NCBI RefSeq assembly: GCF_000830005.1
Contig: NZ_CP010407.1
Location: forward strand, 1,386,001-1,450,000
Source of the DNA: Streptomyces vietnamensis
Lineage (GTDB): Bacteria; Actinomycetota; Actinomycetes; Streptomycetales; Streptomycetaceae
Length of the DNA: 64,000 bases
Reading direction: 5' to 3'
Shown here: in pieces, positions 40,859 through 51,659 of the stretch
Numbering within the stretch: position 1 is the stretch's first letter
Layout: every line of letters starts with the position of its first letter
The notes under the pieces: generated by a model
Seen by the model: only the letters and a program-made list of their open reading frames with translations
The model's database searches: none
What the model was told of the DNA's origin: nothing
Program-made: the position numbers and the translations under genes

Positions 40859-41575
40859 ATGGGGAAAAACCTTCAAAGCGGTGAGCGGCTGAGGCCGGTC
40901 GACCTGGCACGTGGGCACGGTCTGTCGACGCAGGCGATCAGGAACTACGAGGAGGCCGGAATCCTCCCCGCCGCCGACCGCACCCCTTCCGGCTACCGCG
41001 CCTACACCCCGCTGCACGCCGGGGCCCTGCGCGCGTTCCTGGCCCTGCTGCCCGGCCACGGCCACCCGACGGCGACGGCGATCATGCGGGCCGTGAACGA
41101 GGACGCGGCCGACGAGGCGTTCCGTCTGATCGACGAGAGCCACGCCCAACTCCTCGACGACCGGCGGACCCTCCGGGCGGTCGAGACCGCCCTGAGCGAC
41201 CTGGCACCTGCCACGGCGCCCGATCCCGGCGGCACCACCTTCATCGGGCCGCTCGCGAGAAGGCTCGGCATCCGTCCCGCGACCCTGCGCAAGTGGGAGG
41301 AGGCCGGTCTCGTCCACCCGCGCCGCGACCCCCGGACCGGTTACCGGGTCTACGACGAGGCGGCCGTACGGGACGCCCGACTGGCCCGCCAACTCAGGCG
41401 CGGCGGCTACCCGCTGGAGCAGATCGCCCCGCTGATCGCCCACGTGCGCACGGCCGGCGGCCTGGAACCCCTTGAGGCCGCGCTGTCCGACTGGCACGGC
41501 CGGCTGTCCGCCCGCGGGCGTGCGATGCTCGCCGGGGCCGCGGAACTGGAGGCGTACCTCCGCGCGCGTGGATGA
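40859..41575 (+). CDS. Tandem-domain MerR regulator (TioE-like)
   Basis: 238 residues with two complete MerR helix-turn-helix units: RPVDLARGHGLSTQAIRNYE..AADRTPSGYRAYT (residues 12-55) and GPLARRLGIRPATLRKWEEA..RRDPRTGYRVYDEAA (about 125-170). Most MerR proteins have one. Two units in one chain let a monomer bind both half-sites, as in the TioE group. It is divergent from the erythromycin-esterase-like gene and overlaps the following acetyltransferase gene by ATGA. Confidence 0.82.
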   Translation: MGKNLQSGERLRPVDLARGHGLSTQAIRNYEEAGILPAADRTPSGYRAYTPLHAGALRAFLALLPGHGHPTATAIMRAVNEDAADEAFRLIDESHAQLLDDRRTLRAVETALSDLAPATAPDPGGTTFIGPLARRLGIRPATLRKWEEAGLVHPRRDPRTGYRVYDEAAVRDARLARQLRRGGYPLEQIAPLIAHVRTAGGLEPLEAALSDWHGRLSARGRAMLAGAAELEAYLRARG

Positions 41576-42345
41576 GTTCCGGCATGATCGACGCCATGAC
41601 GACGCATCCGCTTCTGCGCGAAGCCCGAAGCCTGTGGGAGGAACTGGCCCGCGCGCCACGGTCGTTCCCGCCCGCGGGCGAGGTGAACGTGATCGTGTCC
41701 CCGCAGTCGGAGCTGTGCCCGTCCGGCTGGGTCGGGATGGTCACGCTCGGCGGATCGGCGCTCGTGACCGTGCCGGACGGGAGCGCCGCCGCGACCGTGC
41801 GCGCCGCCCTGACGGGGCTGCCGGTGGAGGCGCTGGGGGATGCGGCCGCCGTTCGCGGGGTGCTGCCCGTGGCCGGGGTGCTCGGCCCGGCGGCGCTGTC
41901 GTACGCGTCCCCGGCAGGCTTCCGCCCGGCCGCCGCCCCCTCACGGGCGGAACGGCTCCCCGGCGACCACCCGGCACTGCGCGCCCTCGAAGCGGCCTCC
42001 GGCCAGGACGACTCCGGGGAGGCCTCCCTGGACGCCATCACCTCGCCCGCGTTCGTGGTCCGCGAGGACGGCCGGGTGGTGGCCGCCGCCGGATACCGGG
42101 CCTGGCCCCGCCGGACCGCCCACCTCAGCGTGCTGACGGCCCCGGAGGCACGGGGCCGCGGACTCGCCCGTACGACGGCCTCGGCGGCGGTCGCCCACGC
42201 CCTCGCCGCCGGTCTCCTTCCGCAGTGGCGCGCGCGGATCCCGGCCTCCCGCCGGGTCGCCGCCGCACTCGGCTTCGAGGAACTGGGCGCCCAACTCTCC
42301 CTGGAACTCACGGCACCGCGGCCTTCTGCGACACTCCTGCGATGA
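41572..42345 (+). CDS. GNAT family N-acetyltransferase
   Basis: 257 residues. ATG 41572 overlaps the MerR stop (ATGA); ATG 41596 is possible. The GNAT core is in the C-terminal half: AFVVREDGRVVAAAGYRAWP, AHLSVLTAPEARGRGLARTT (acetyl-CoA-binding R-x-x-G-x-G/A) and ARIPASRRVAAALGFEELG. The N-terminal 130 residues form a separate, less conserved domain. The acceptor substrate is unknown. Confidence 0.8.
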   Translation: MSSGMIDAMTTHPLLREARSLWEELARAPRSFPPAGEVNVIVSPQSELCPSGWVGMVTLGGSALVTVPDGSAAATVRAALTGLPVEALGDAAAVRGVLPVAGVLGPAALSYASPAGFRPAAAPSRAERLPGDHPALRALEAASGQDDSGEASLDAITSPAFVVREDGRVVAAAGYRAWPRRTAHLSVLTAPEARGRGLARTTASAAVAHALAAGLLPQWRARIPASRRVAAALGFEELGAQLSLELTAPRPSATLLR

Positions 42346-42890
42346 CCGGCACGGACGACACCCCGCTCTACACCCAGTTCACCGCCCCCGACGCGCTGCC
42401 TCACGGGCTCGCGCCGGCCCTCGTCGACTGCTGGACCGAGGTGAGCGACGCGGGCGGGGCGGCCGGGTTCCCCTTCCCGCCGGTCGACCCGGTCGAGGTC
42501 GCCGCCGCGGTCGACCGGATCGTCACGGGACTCGACCCGGCGGGCAGCCGTCTCGTCGTCGCCACGGTCGACGGCGTCCTCGCGGGCTGGCTGTGCCTCC
42601 GCCGCGACCCCCATCCACTGGTCGCGCACTGGGGCAGCCTGCACCACGTCCAGACCCGACTCGGGGTACGAGGCCGGGGCATCGGCGCGGGTCTGGTGCG
42701 GCGCGCCCGGGAGATCGCCCGCGACGAGATGGGCCTGGAGCAACTGCGCCTCGCGGCACGCGGAGGCGCCGGCCTCGAGGACTTCTACGGCCGGCTCGGC
42801 TGGCGGGAGATCGGCCGCTGGCCCGGAGCCCTGCGCCTGGCCGCCGACGACGACCGCGACGAGATCCTCATGGTCCTGACGCCCCTGTGA
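42342..42890 (+). CDS. GNAT family N-acetyltransferase
   Basis: 182 residues; ATG 42342 overlaps the previous stop (ATGA). LVVATVDGVLAGWLCLRRDP, then HHVQTRLGVRGRGIGAGLVR (acetyl-CoA loop RGRGIG) and GAGLEDFYGRLGWREIGRWP are canonical. Two acetyltransferases translated in series behind a MerR regulator suggest a small modification or resistance unit. Acceptor unknown. Confidence 0.87.
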   Translation: MTGTDDTPLYTQFTAPDALPHGLAPALVDCWTEVSDAGGAAGFPFPPVDPVEVAAAVDRIVTGLDPAGSRLVVATVDGVLAGWLCLRRDPHPLVAHWGSLHHVQTRLGVRGRGIGAGLVRRAREIARDEMGLEQLRLAARGGAGLEDFYGRLGWREIGRWPGALRLAADDDRDEILMVLTPL

Positions 42891-42929
42891 CCCGCGCCCT
42901 GCCACGGGAACGAGTCCAGTTTTCCGCGA

Positions 42930-42966
42930 TTGGCCTTGGCCCGCCTTTTTCCGTCCCCGGTACGGT
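42930..42966 (+). promoter_or_regulatory. Putative leaderless promoter of the PhzF-like gene
   Basis: TTGGCC (42936-42941; also 42930-42935), a 19-bp spacer and TACGGT (42961-42966) followed after 7 nt by ATG 42974. There is no ribosome site before the ATG. Confidence 0.4.
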
Positions 42967-42973
42967 CGACGGC

Positions 42974-43783
42974 ATGCGCATCCGAATCGTCGACGCCTTC
43001 ACCGACCGGCCCTTCTCCGGCAACCCCGCCGGAGTCCTGCTCCTCGACTCCTTCCCCGACGACGCCTGGCTCCAGAAGGTCGCCGCGGAGGTCAACCTCT
43101 CCGAGACGGCCTTCGCCCACCCGCTGCCCGCCGGCGGCGAGGCGAACTGGGCCCTGCGCTGGTTCACCCCGACCACCGAGGTCGACATGTGCGGCCACGC
43201 CACCCTGGCCACCGCGCACGTCCTGCACACCACCGGCACCGCGACCGGCACCGTCCGCTTCGCGGCCCGCTGCGGCATCCTGATCACCACCGCCGAGGCC
43301 GACGGCACGATCACGATGGACTTCCCGACCTCCTCCCTCACCCCGATCCCCGTCCCCGAGGGCCTGGAGAAGGCGCTCGGCGCCGAGGTCGTCGCCGTCC
43401 ACGACACGGCCGACCACATCGGCGACCTCCTCGTCGAGCTGCGCGACGAGGCCACCGTCCGCTCCCTCACTCCGGACTTCGCCGCCCTGAAGGACCTGTC
43501 CTCGCGCGGAGTCATCGCCACCGCCCCGGCCGAGCACCCGGACAACGGGTACGAGTTCGTCTCGCGCGGCTTCTTCCCGGCCGTCGGCATCGACGAGGAC
43601 CCGGTGACGGGCAGCGCCCACACCGCGCTCGCCCCGTACTGGTCGGCCAGGTTCGGCCGCGAGGAGCTCACGGGCTTCCAGGGCGGCGCCCGCACGGGCC
43701 TCGTCCGCACCCGTCTGAACGGCGACCGCACCCTTCTGAACGGCCACGCCGTCACGGTCATCGAGGGCGACCTGCGGGCCTGA
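42974..43783 (+). CDS. PhzF family isomerase/epimerase-like protein
   Basis: 269 residues. RIVDAFTDRPFSGNPAGVLL opens the fold, the catalytic Glu is in NLSETAF, and DMCGHATLATAHVL and DEDPVTGSAHTALAPYW are the second-half signatures. The family has the diaminopimelate-epimerase fold and includes the phenazine isomerase PhzF; most members, including this one with no phenazine genes nearby, have unknown substrates. A strong terminator follows. Confidence 0.88.
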   Translation: MRIRIVDAFTDRPFSGNPAGVLLLDSFPDDAWLQKVAAEVNLSETAFAHPLPAGGEANWALRWFTPTTEVDMCGHATLATAHVLHTTGTATGTVRFAARCGILITTAEADGTITMDFPTSSLTPIPVPEGLEKALGAEVVAVHDTADHIGDLLVELRDEATVRSLTPDFAALKDLSSRGVIATAPAEHPDNGYEFVSRGFFPAVGIDEDPVTGSAHTALAPYWSARFGREELTGFQGGARTGLVRTRLNGDRTLLNGHAVTVIEGDLRA

Positions 43784-43796
43784 CGCACAAGACGTG

Positions 43797-43832
43797 AGAG
43801 GGGGTGTCCGGCCCACGCCGGTCACCCCCTCT
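43797..43832. terminator. Terminator between convergent genes
   Basis: AGAGGGGGTG pairs with CACCCCCTCT around a 16-nt loop containing a further CCGG/CCGG pairing. Confidence 0.82.
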
Positions 43833-43843
43833 TCCGCGTCCCG

Positions 43844-44653
43844 TCACACCGTGGGCAGCCAGCCCACCTTCCCGGCAAGCAGCCCGTACCCGACGAAGGC
43901 CACGATGTCGAGCAGCGCGTGCGCCACGACCAGCGGCCCGACCCGCCCCCAGCGGCGGTAGAGCAGCACGAAGACCACGCCCATCACCATGTTGCCGACG
44001 AAGCCGCCGATCCCCTGGTAGAGGTGGTACGAGCCGCGCAGCACCGAACTCGCCACCAGCGCGGCCATCGGCGACCACCCCAACTGGCCCAGTCGGCGCA
44101 GCAGATAGCCGACGACGATGACCTCCTCCAGGACGGAGTTCTGGATCGCCGAGAGGATGAGCACCGGGTACTTCCACCACACGTCGGGCAGCGACTCGGG
44201 CACCACCGTCAGATTGCCCCCGGACGCCTGCGCGGCCAGGTAGAAGGCGAGGCCCGCGCTCCCGATCCCGGCGGCGACCAGGGCCCCGCGCCCGAGGTCG
44301 GACCAGGGCCGGGTCCGGTCGAAGCCGATGGTGCGCAGCCCCCGTGCTCCCGGTCCCTCCCGCAGCAGCAGATGGGCGACCAGCACGACCGGCACGAGCG
44401 CGGTGGCGATGTCGAAGAGCTGCCAGGACAGGTCGAGCCAGGGACGCCCGGGAGCGTGCGAGCCGTTGAGCCTCGCCGCCTGGTCCCTCAGCGCCTCCGG
44501 CCTGGTCAGCGAGCCGATGAAGCTGATGAGCGCCGACACCCCGCTCGCGCCGAGCGAGAGCGCGAGCACGATGAGGGTCTCGGAGCGCAGCACGCCGCGC
44601 GGCAGGCCGTCGGGGGGCAGGGAAGCGTCCCTCAGTCGTTGCTCCGACACCAC
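43844..44653 (-). CDS. CPBP family intramembrane glutamic protease
   Basis: 269 residues from GTG 44653 (GGAG 6 nt upstream); an ATG at 44725 would add 24 residues without a clear ribosome site. Hydrophobic throughout, with the CPBP/CAAX-protease motifs: SVLEEVIVVGYLLRR (catalytic Glu pair), RGSYHLYQG (His) and AHALLD (third motif). Members cleave or process membrane peptides such as prenylated or bacteriocin precursors. The substrate is unknown. Confidence 0.85.
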   Translation of the reverse strand: MVSEQRLRDASLPPDGLPRGVLRSETLIVLALSLGASGVSALISFIGSLTRPEALRDQAARLNGSHAPGRPWLDLSWQLFDIATALVPVVLVAHLLLREGPGARGLRTIGFDRTRPWSDLGRGALVAAGIGSAGLAFYLAAQASGGNLTVVPESLPDVWWKYPVLILSAIQNSVLEEVIVVGYLLRRLGQLGWSPMAALVASSVLRGSYHLYQGIGGFVGNMVMGVVFVLLYRRWGRVGPLVVAHALLDIVAFVGYGLLAGKVGWLPTV

Positions 44654-44761
44654 ACCTGTCTCCACTTCCCCGTCGCGGGCCCACGCCGTTGCGGTGGCCC
44701 CGGCCGACCGGGACCACCTGGACATGATCGCCCATGGACGGGGACGGGGGCGGGGAGGAGG

Positions 44762-46261
44762 TCAGTCGATCCCCACCGGCCAGGTGTGCACCGGCTCGCC
44801 CTCCAGCATGAGCGTCCGGTACCGCCGGGTGGTGGCCGCGAGGGCCGCCTCCCGGTCGAGGCCCGACTCCAGGGCGCGGTGGAAGGTGTCGGCCTGCCAG
44901 GAGGCGCCGTTCACCCGGCGCAGGCAGCGCTGCTCGATCACCCCGAGGTAGAAGTCCCGGTCGGCCGGTTCGATGTGCCAGGCGTCGAGCCCCGCCGCGG
45001 CGAGCGGCAGCAGTTCGTCGAGGACGAGGCGTACGGCCGGCAGGGTCGCGATGCCGCCGGCGCGCCCCGAGCGGGGCCAGCGCAGCTCCGCCTCGATGCC
45101 GTGGCGGCAGGCGGTGTCGAAGTTGGCCTCGGCGTCCTGGAAGGTCATCCGCTTCCAGATCGGCCGGGGGTCGTCGGCGAGGGAGCGGACGAGCCCGTAG
45201 TAGAAGGCCGCGTTCGCGATGACGTCGGTGACGGTGGGTCCTGCCGGCAGGACCCGGTTCTCGACGCGCAGGTGCGGGACCCCGTCGACCCACCCGTACA
45301 CCGGCCTGTTCCAGCGGTAGACGGTGCCGTTGTGCAGGACCAGTTCCTGGAGGCGCGGCACCCCTCCCTCGTCGAGGACGAGCAGCGGGTCCTCCTCGTC
45401 GCAGAGCGGCAGCAGGGCGGGGAAGTAGCGGACGTTCTCCTCGAAGAGGTCGTACACGGAGTCCACCCACCGCTCCCCGAACCAGGTGCGGGGCCGTACG
45501 CCCTGGGACTGCAGCTCGGGCGGCCGGGTGTCGGTGGCCTGCATGAAGAGCGGCGGGCGGGACTCGCGCCACAGCTCGCGGCCGAAGACGAAGGGCGCGT
45601 TGGCGCCGAGCGCGATCTGGACGCCGGACACGGCCTGCGCCGCGTTCCACACCGCGGCGAACCGGGCCGGCGTCACCTGGAGGTGCAGCTGCACCGAGGT
45701 GCAGGCCGCCTCGGGCACGATCGACTCCGAGGTGCACAGCAGGCGTTCGACACCGTGGATGTCGAGGGTGAAGTCCTCGCCGCGGGCGGCGAGGATCTGG
45801 TCGTTGAGGAGCGTGTAGCGGTCGTTGTCCGAGAGGTTCTCGGGGACCAGGTCGCGCTGGGCGAGCGTGGGAAGTATGCCGATCATGACGACTCCCGCGT
45901 CGAGTTCCGCCGCCTTGCGGTCGGCGTATCCGATGCCGGTTCCGATCTCCTCCGCGAGCCGGTCGAATACGCGACCGTCGAGCTGGTGGGGCGCGATGTT
46001 CACTTCGAGGTTGAACATTCCGAGTTCCGTCTGGAAATCGGAGCTGGCGATCTTTTCGAGAACGGGTCCGTTCAGCATCCGGGGCAGCCCGTCGGCGCCC
46101 GCGAGATTGAGTTCGATCTCCACGCCCATGAGATTGCGCGGCCGGTCGAACCTCTTCTCCGCCAGCAGTCGCGCGAGCCCCGCGAGACACTGCTGGAGCT
46201 TTCTCCGGTACTGCTGCCGGTCGGACGGGCCGAACCCGTCGGCCACGACCTTCTCCCCCAT
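44762..46261 (-). CDS. Glutamate-cysteine ligase family (GCS2) ATP-grasp-like ligase
   Basis: 499 residues, ATG 46261 with GGAGGG 10 nt upstream. GVEIELNLAGADGLPRML, ELGMFNLEVNIAPHQLDG and ACTSVQLHLQVTP are the GCS2 catalytic blocks; a long C-terminal half with HLRVENRVLPAGPTVTDVIA completes the domain. The reaction would be ATP-dependent ligation of glutamate to an amine. Streptomycetes use mycothiol rather than glutathione, so the product is probably another gamma-glutamyl compound. Confidence 0.83.
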   Translation of the reverse strand: MGEKVVADGFGPSDRQQYRRKLQQCLAGLARLLAEKRFDRPRNLMGVEIELNLAGADGLPRMLNGPVLEKIASSDFQTELGMFNLEVNIAPHQLDGRVFDRLAEEIGTGIGYADRKAAELDAGVVMIGILPTLAQRDLVPENLSDNDRYTLLNDQILAARGEDFTLDIHGVERLLCTSESIVPEAACTSVQLHLQVTPARFAAVWNAAQAVSGVQIALGANAPFVFGRELWRESRPPLFMQATDTRPPELQSQGVRPRTWFGERWVDSVYDLFEENVRYFPALLPLCDEEDPLLVLDEGGVPRLQELVLHNGTVYRWNRPVYGWVDGVPHLRVENRVLPAGPTVTDVIANAAFYYGLVRSLADDPRPIWKRMTFQDAEANFDTACRHGIEAELRWPRSGRAGGIATLPAVRLVLDELLPLAAAGLDAWHIEPADRDFYLGVIEQRCLRRVNGASWQADTFHRALESGLDREAALAATTRRYRTLMLEGEPVHTWPVGID

Positions 46262-46741
46262 CGAAGCGTCCCTCCCCGAGTGGGCAGCCGCCACGACGGC
46301 CGCGCGTCACGGACGATGATGCCCACCCCGCTGATCCACAACGCCTGCGGAACCGGCCTGTCGGAAGATAGGCTGGACGGAGCGCTCCACCGGCACATCC
46401 CGAAGGCAAGGAACGCGCGACATATACCAATGTCCTATTGTCCTGAGAGCCCGGGTCGGAATTCAGCCGTCCGCCTTGACGGGGAATACGCAGGTGGGAG
46501 CGGTACCCTCCTCACGATTCCGCTTCAACTCCCCCTGATTACGGCCTGATGACGCCTTGTCAGGAATATCGGCGAGGTCTAGCGGAAACACTGTGTGAAC
46601 ACGTGTCGTATAAACTCCGCGGACGAGGCAGAGTGTTGGCGCCCGGCCATGGCCTCATGGCCCCTCTCTGGCCCCGCCGCCGACAGCGCCGTCGTACCTG
46701 CCCACGCATCACCGTGTCTCCTGAGTGAGAGGCGACCCACC
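46262..46741. other. 480-bp divergent intergenic region
   Basis: No gene seen. It contains a TATAAA box (46609-46614) that could serve the plus-strand gene at 46742, and a TTGTCA (46557-46562) followed 17 bp later by TAGCGG. The lower GC content around 46420-46620 fits a control region for the two divergent genes. I could not choose a promoter with confidence. Confidence 0.45.
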
Positions 46742-47332
46742 ATGCTCCGACCCTCCCCGGCCCCTGCGCCGGCCCTCCGCAGTGTCCTCGCGGCCCTCGG
46801 TTCACCGACCGCCGTCCGCGAGCCGCGAACTCCCGCACTGCGGGCCGCACAGGGACCGCTGAGCCCCGAACACCCCCTGCCCGTGCACGTCCTCGGCGTC
46901 GCCGGAGCACCGGGGCTCGCACCCCGCACCCGGCTCTCCGGCTGGCGCTTCCTGATCCGGAACGGGGACCGGGCGATCGCCGCCGCGGACACCATGCTCA
47001 CCCCGGACGGCTGGGCCTTCTCCCACTTCTTCGAGGGGCCGTACGTCTCCGCCACCGAACGGGCCCTGCTCCAGGCCGAGGCCCTGCCGATCACGTATCA
47101 ACCGCGACTGCTGTCCGTACCGGAGCTCTACATGCTGACGCTCTGGCTGCACGCCGGACCGGAGGCGGACGGCACCACCGTCGCCCCGGCCGCGGCCGAT
47201 CTGATGGTGCCCCTGGCCCCCGCACCCCCGGGGATCGCGGCCCACCGCCCGTACCAGGTCTCCGATCTCCTGCCCGTGCTCAGTACACGACTCGCGCCGC
47301 CGCCCCTCCTGGGCTCGCCGGCGCCCGCCTGA
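46742..47332 (+). CDS. Conserved hypothetical protein
   Basis: 196 residues from ATG 46742 behind GAGAGG. The N-terminal 45 residues are Pro/Ala-rich; the core (RLSGWRFLIRNGDRAIAAAD, WAFSHFFEGPYVSATERALL) is globular, and the end (YRPYQVSDLLPVLSTRL-like) is again flexible. No cysteines, no signal peptide. I do not recognise a characterised family. Followed by a strong terminator. Confidence 0.7.
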   Translation: MLRPSPAPAPALRSVLAALGSPTAVREPRTPALRAAQGPLSPEHPLPVHVLGVAGAPGLAPRTRLSGWRFLIRNGDRAIAAADTMLTPDGWAFSHFFEGPYVSATERALLQAEALPITYQPRLLSVPELYMLTLWLHAGPEADGTTVAPAAADLMVPLAPAPPGIAAHRPYQVSDLLPVLSTRLAPPPLLGSPAPA

Positions 47333-47352
47333 TCCACCGCACGCGCGTCGCC

Positions 47353-47380
47353 GCCCCGTGACCCGGCCGGGTCACGGGGC
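47353..47380. terminator. Terminator
   Basis: GCCCCGTGACCCGG and its exact complement form a 28-bp palindrome, 21 bp after the preceding stop. Confidence 0.82.
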
Positions 47381-47665
47381 GCACTCCTGTCCGATCCGCG
47401 CCCCCGAACACGCCTCCCGAACGCCCCTCCCGTACGGACTAGCCCGCTGGGACCACCCCGAACCACCCGAAGAGACGGTGCAGTTGACCTGAACCGCCCC
47501 TGCGGGTGATGCGTCTTCCCAGGAGAGGACGAGCTGTCGCGAAATACCTGCGGAAGACCGTCCGTGGGGCAAGACTGGGGACCGGAACCGAACCGACCGA
47601 CGGGGGCGGCCATGAGCGCACAGAGCCGCAGGACATCCACCACGACGCAGCGAAAGAACCCACCC

Positions 47666-47872
47666 ATGTGCCAGCACCAGCCTGCCTGTCCGACCGCCGA
47701 CTCCGCCGACAGGGAGGCGGCCCGACTGATGGCACACCACCCGGAGCAGGGCTGGAGCCTGCTGTGCAACGGCGTCCTGCTCTTCGAGGACACCGGTGAA
47801 CTGCTGCCGGACGGGCAGATCATCGCCCCGCACCGGCCGCTGACCGCGGGACAGGTGACGACCGCCGCCTGA
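47666..47872 (+). CDS. DUF5999 family small protein
   Basis: 68 residues from ATG 47666; two in-frame ATGs further upstream are less likely because the family begins MCQHQPACPTADSAD. WSLLCNGVLLFEDTGELLPD and the terminal APHRPL are the rest of the family signature. Three cysteines (CQHQPAC and LLC) might bind a metal. The function is unknown; it is common in Streptomyces. Confidence 0.8.
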   Translation: MCQHQPACPTADSADREAARLMAHHPEQGWSLLCNGVLLFEDTGELLPDGQIIAPHRPLTAGQVTTAA

Positions 47873-47904
47873 AAGCGGCAGGACACCGTACGAGGGAAAC
47901 GCCG

Positions 47905-47943
47905 AGGGCCGGCCCGGAGGAAAACCCTCCGAACCGGCCCTCG
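47905..47943. terminator. Terminator between convergent genes
   Basis: GAGGGCCGG pairs with CCGGCCCTC, with an inner CGGAGG/CCTCCG stem and an AAAA loop, 9 bp before the gcvP stop codon. Confidence 0.83.
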
Positions 47944-47951
47944 ACCCGTGC

Positions 47952-50837
<2,886 letters not shown>

Positions 50838-50900
50838 GTACGGAGGCCTCCTGGTCGTCACGACCTGCGAGGGGCACCACGGCGCGGGTACCCGGACGGC

Positions 50901-51110
50901 CTCCCCCTCTGTCATCTCAACCTGAGAGTTTCACCGGCACGCCTCGCGGCCCGCCGGCTTTCACCGTCGGTGAGAGCGAAATGCCGTCGGACATTCCGCT
51001 CTGCTTTCCAGAGTGACCTCGTCCGCGCGGTACAGGGGCCTGAGAGATTCCGGGGAGGATTTGCTCCTTCGGCGCCCACCGGAAGGTTTCTCCGGGGGAC
51101 TCTCCCGCAC
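50901..51110 (-). ncRNA. Tandem glycine riboswitch
   Basis: Read on the minus strand, the first aptamer has CGGGAGAGTCC, CGCCGAAGGAGCAA and AATCTCTCAGGC, ending with GGTCACTCTGGAAAGCAG. The second aptamer follows at once with GCTCTCACCGACGGTGAAAGC and GTGCCGGTGAAACTCTCAGG, then GAGATGACAGAGGGGGAG. These are the conserved core elements of the two-aptamer gcvT-type glycine riboswitch. It sits 64 nt before gcvP and should switch the gene on when glycine is plentiful. Confidence 0.95.
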
Positions 51111-51230
51111 GGGGTCGACAGCCACAACCAGCCTACCAGCGAGGTTGCGGCTCCCATCGCTCAAGTGGCCGACATCCCAGTTGTGCACTTTCGTAGGGGT
51201 GTAGAGCAGTTGCGACCAGTTGGAGGGACC

Positions 51231-51605
51231 GTGCAGACCGATATCGATCCGCGCAGCCTGATCGGCCGCAAGGCGTTCGACCGGAACGGACACAAGATCG
51301 GAACCGTGGACGAGGTGTACCTGGACGACGCGACCGGCATCCCCGAATGGGCAGCGGTCCGCACGGGCCTGTTCAGCCGGGACGCCTTCGTCCCCCTGGA
51401 GCCGAGCGCCCTGCTCGACGACGGGCTCCACATCCCGTACGAGAAGGCCCTGATCAAGGACGCCCCGGACTTCGGCGTGGGCCGCCACCTCTCCCCCGAG
51501 CAGGAACTCCAGCTCTACCGCCACTACAGCCTGTCCCTCCCGCCCCCGCCCCCGGACGTCCCGGACAAGGACTTCGGCCGCCTGGCGGGCCAGGACGGCG
51601 CCTGA
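51231..51605 (+). CDS. PRC-barrel domain protein
   Basis: 124 residues from GTG 51231 with GGAGGG upstream. IDPRSLIGRKAFDRNGHKIG, TVDEVYLDDATGIPEWAAVR and SRDAFVPLEPSALLDDGLHI form one PRC barrel; the tail is Pro-rich. PRC barrels mediate RNA or protein contacts; streptomycete copies have no established role. It is divergent from gcvP and converges on dinB. Confidence 0.88.
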   Translation: MQTDIDPRSLIGRKAFDRNGHKIGTVDEVYLDDATGIPEWAAVRTGLFSRDAFVPLEPSALLDDGLHIPYEKALIKDAPDFGVGRHLSPEQELQLYRHYSLSLPPPPPDVPDKDFGRLAGQDGA

Positions 51606-51659
51606 GGCCCCCGGACGACGCGTCCACCGGCACGACCCGCACCGCACGGCCGGTGCGGG

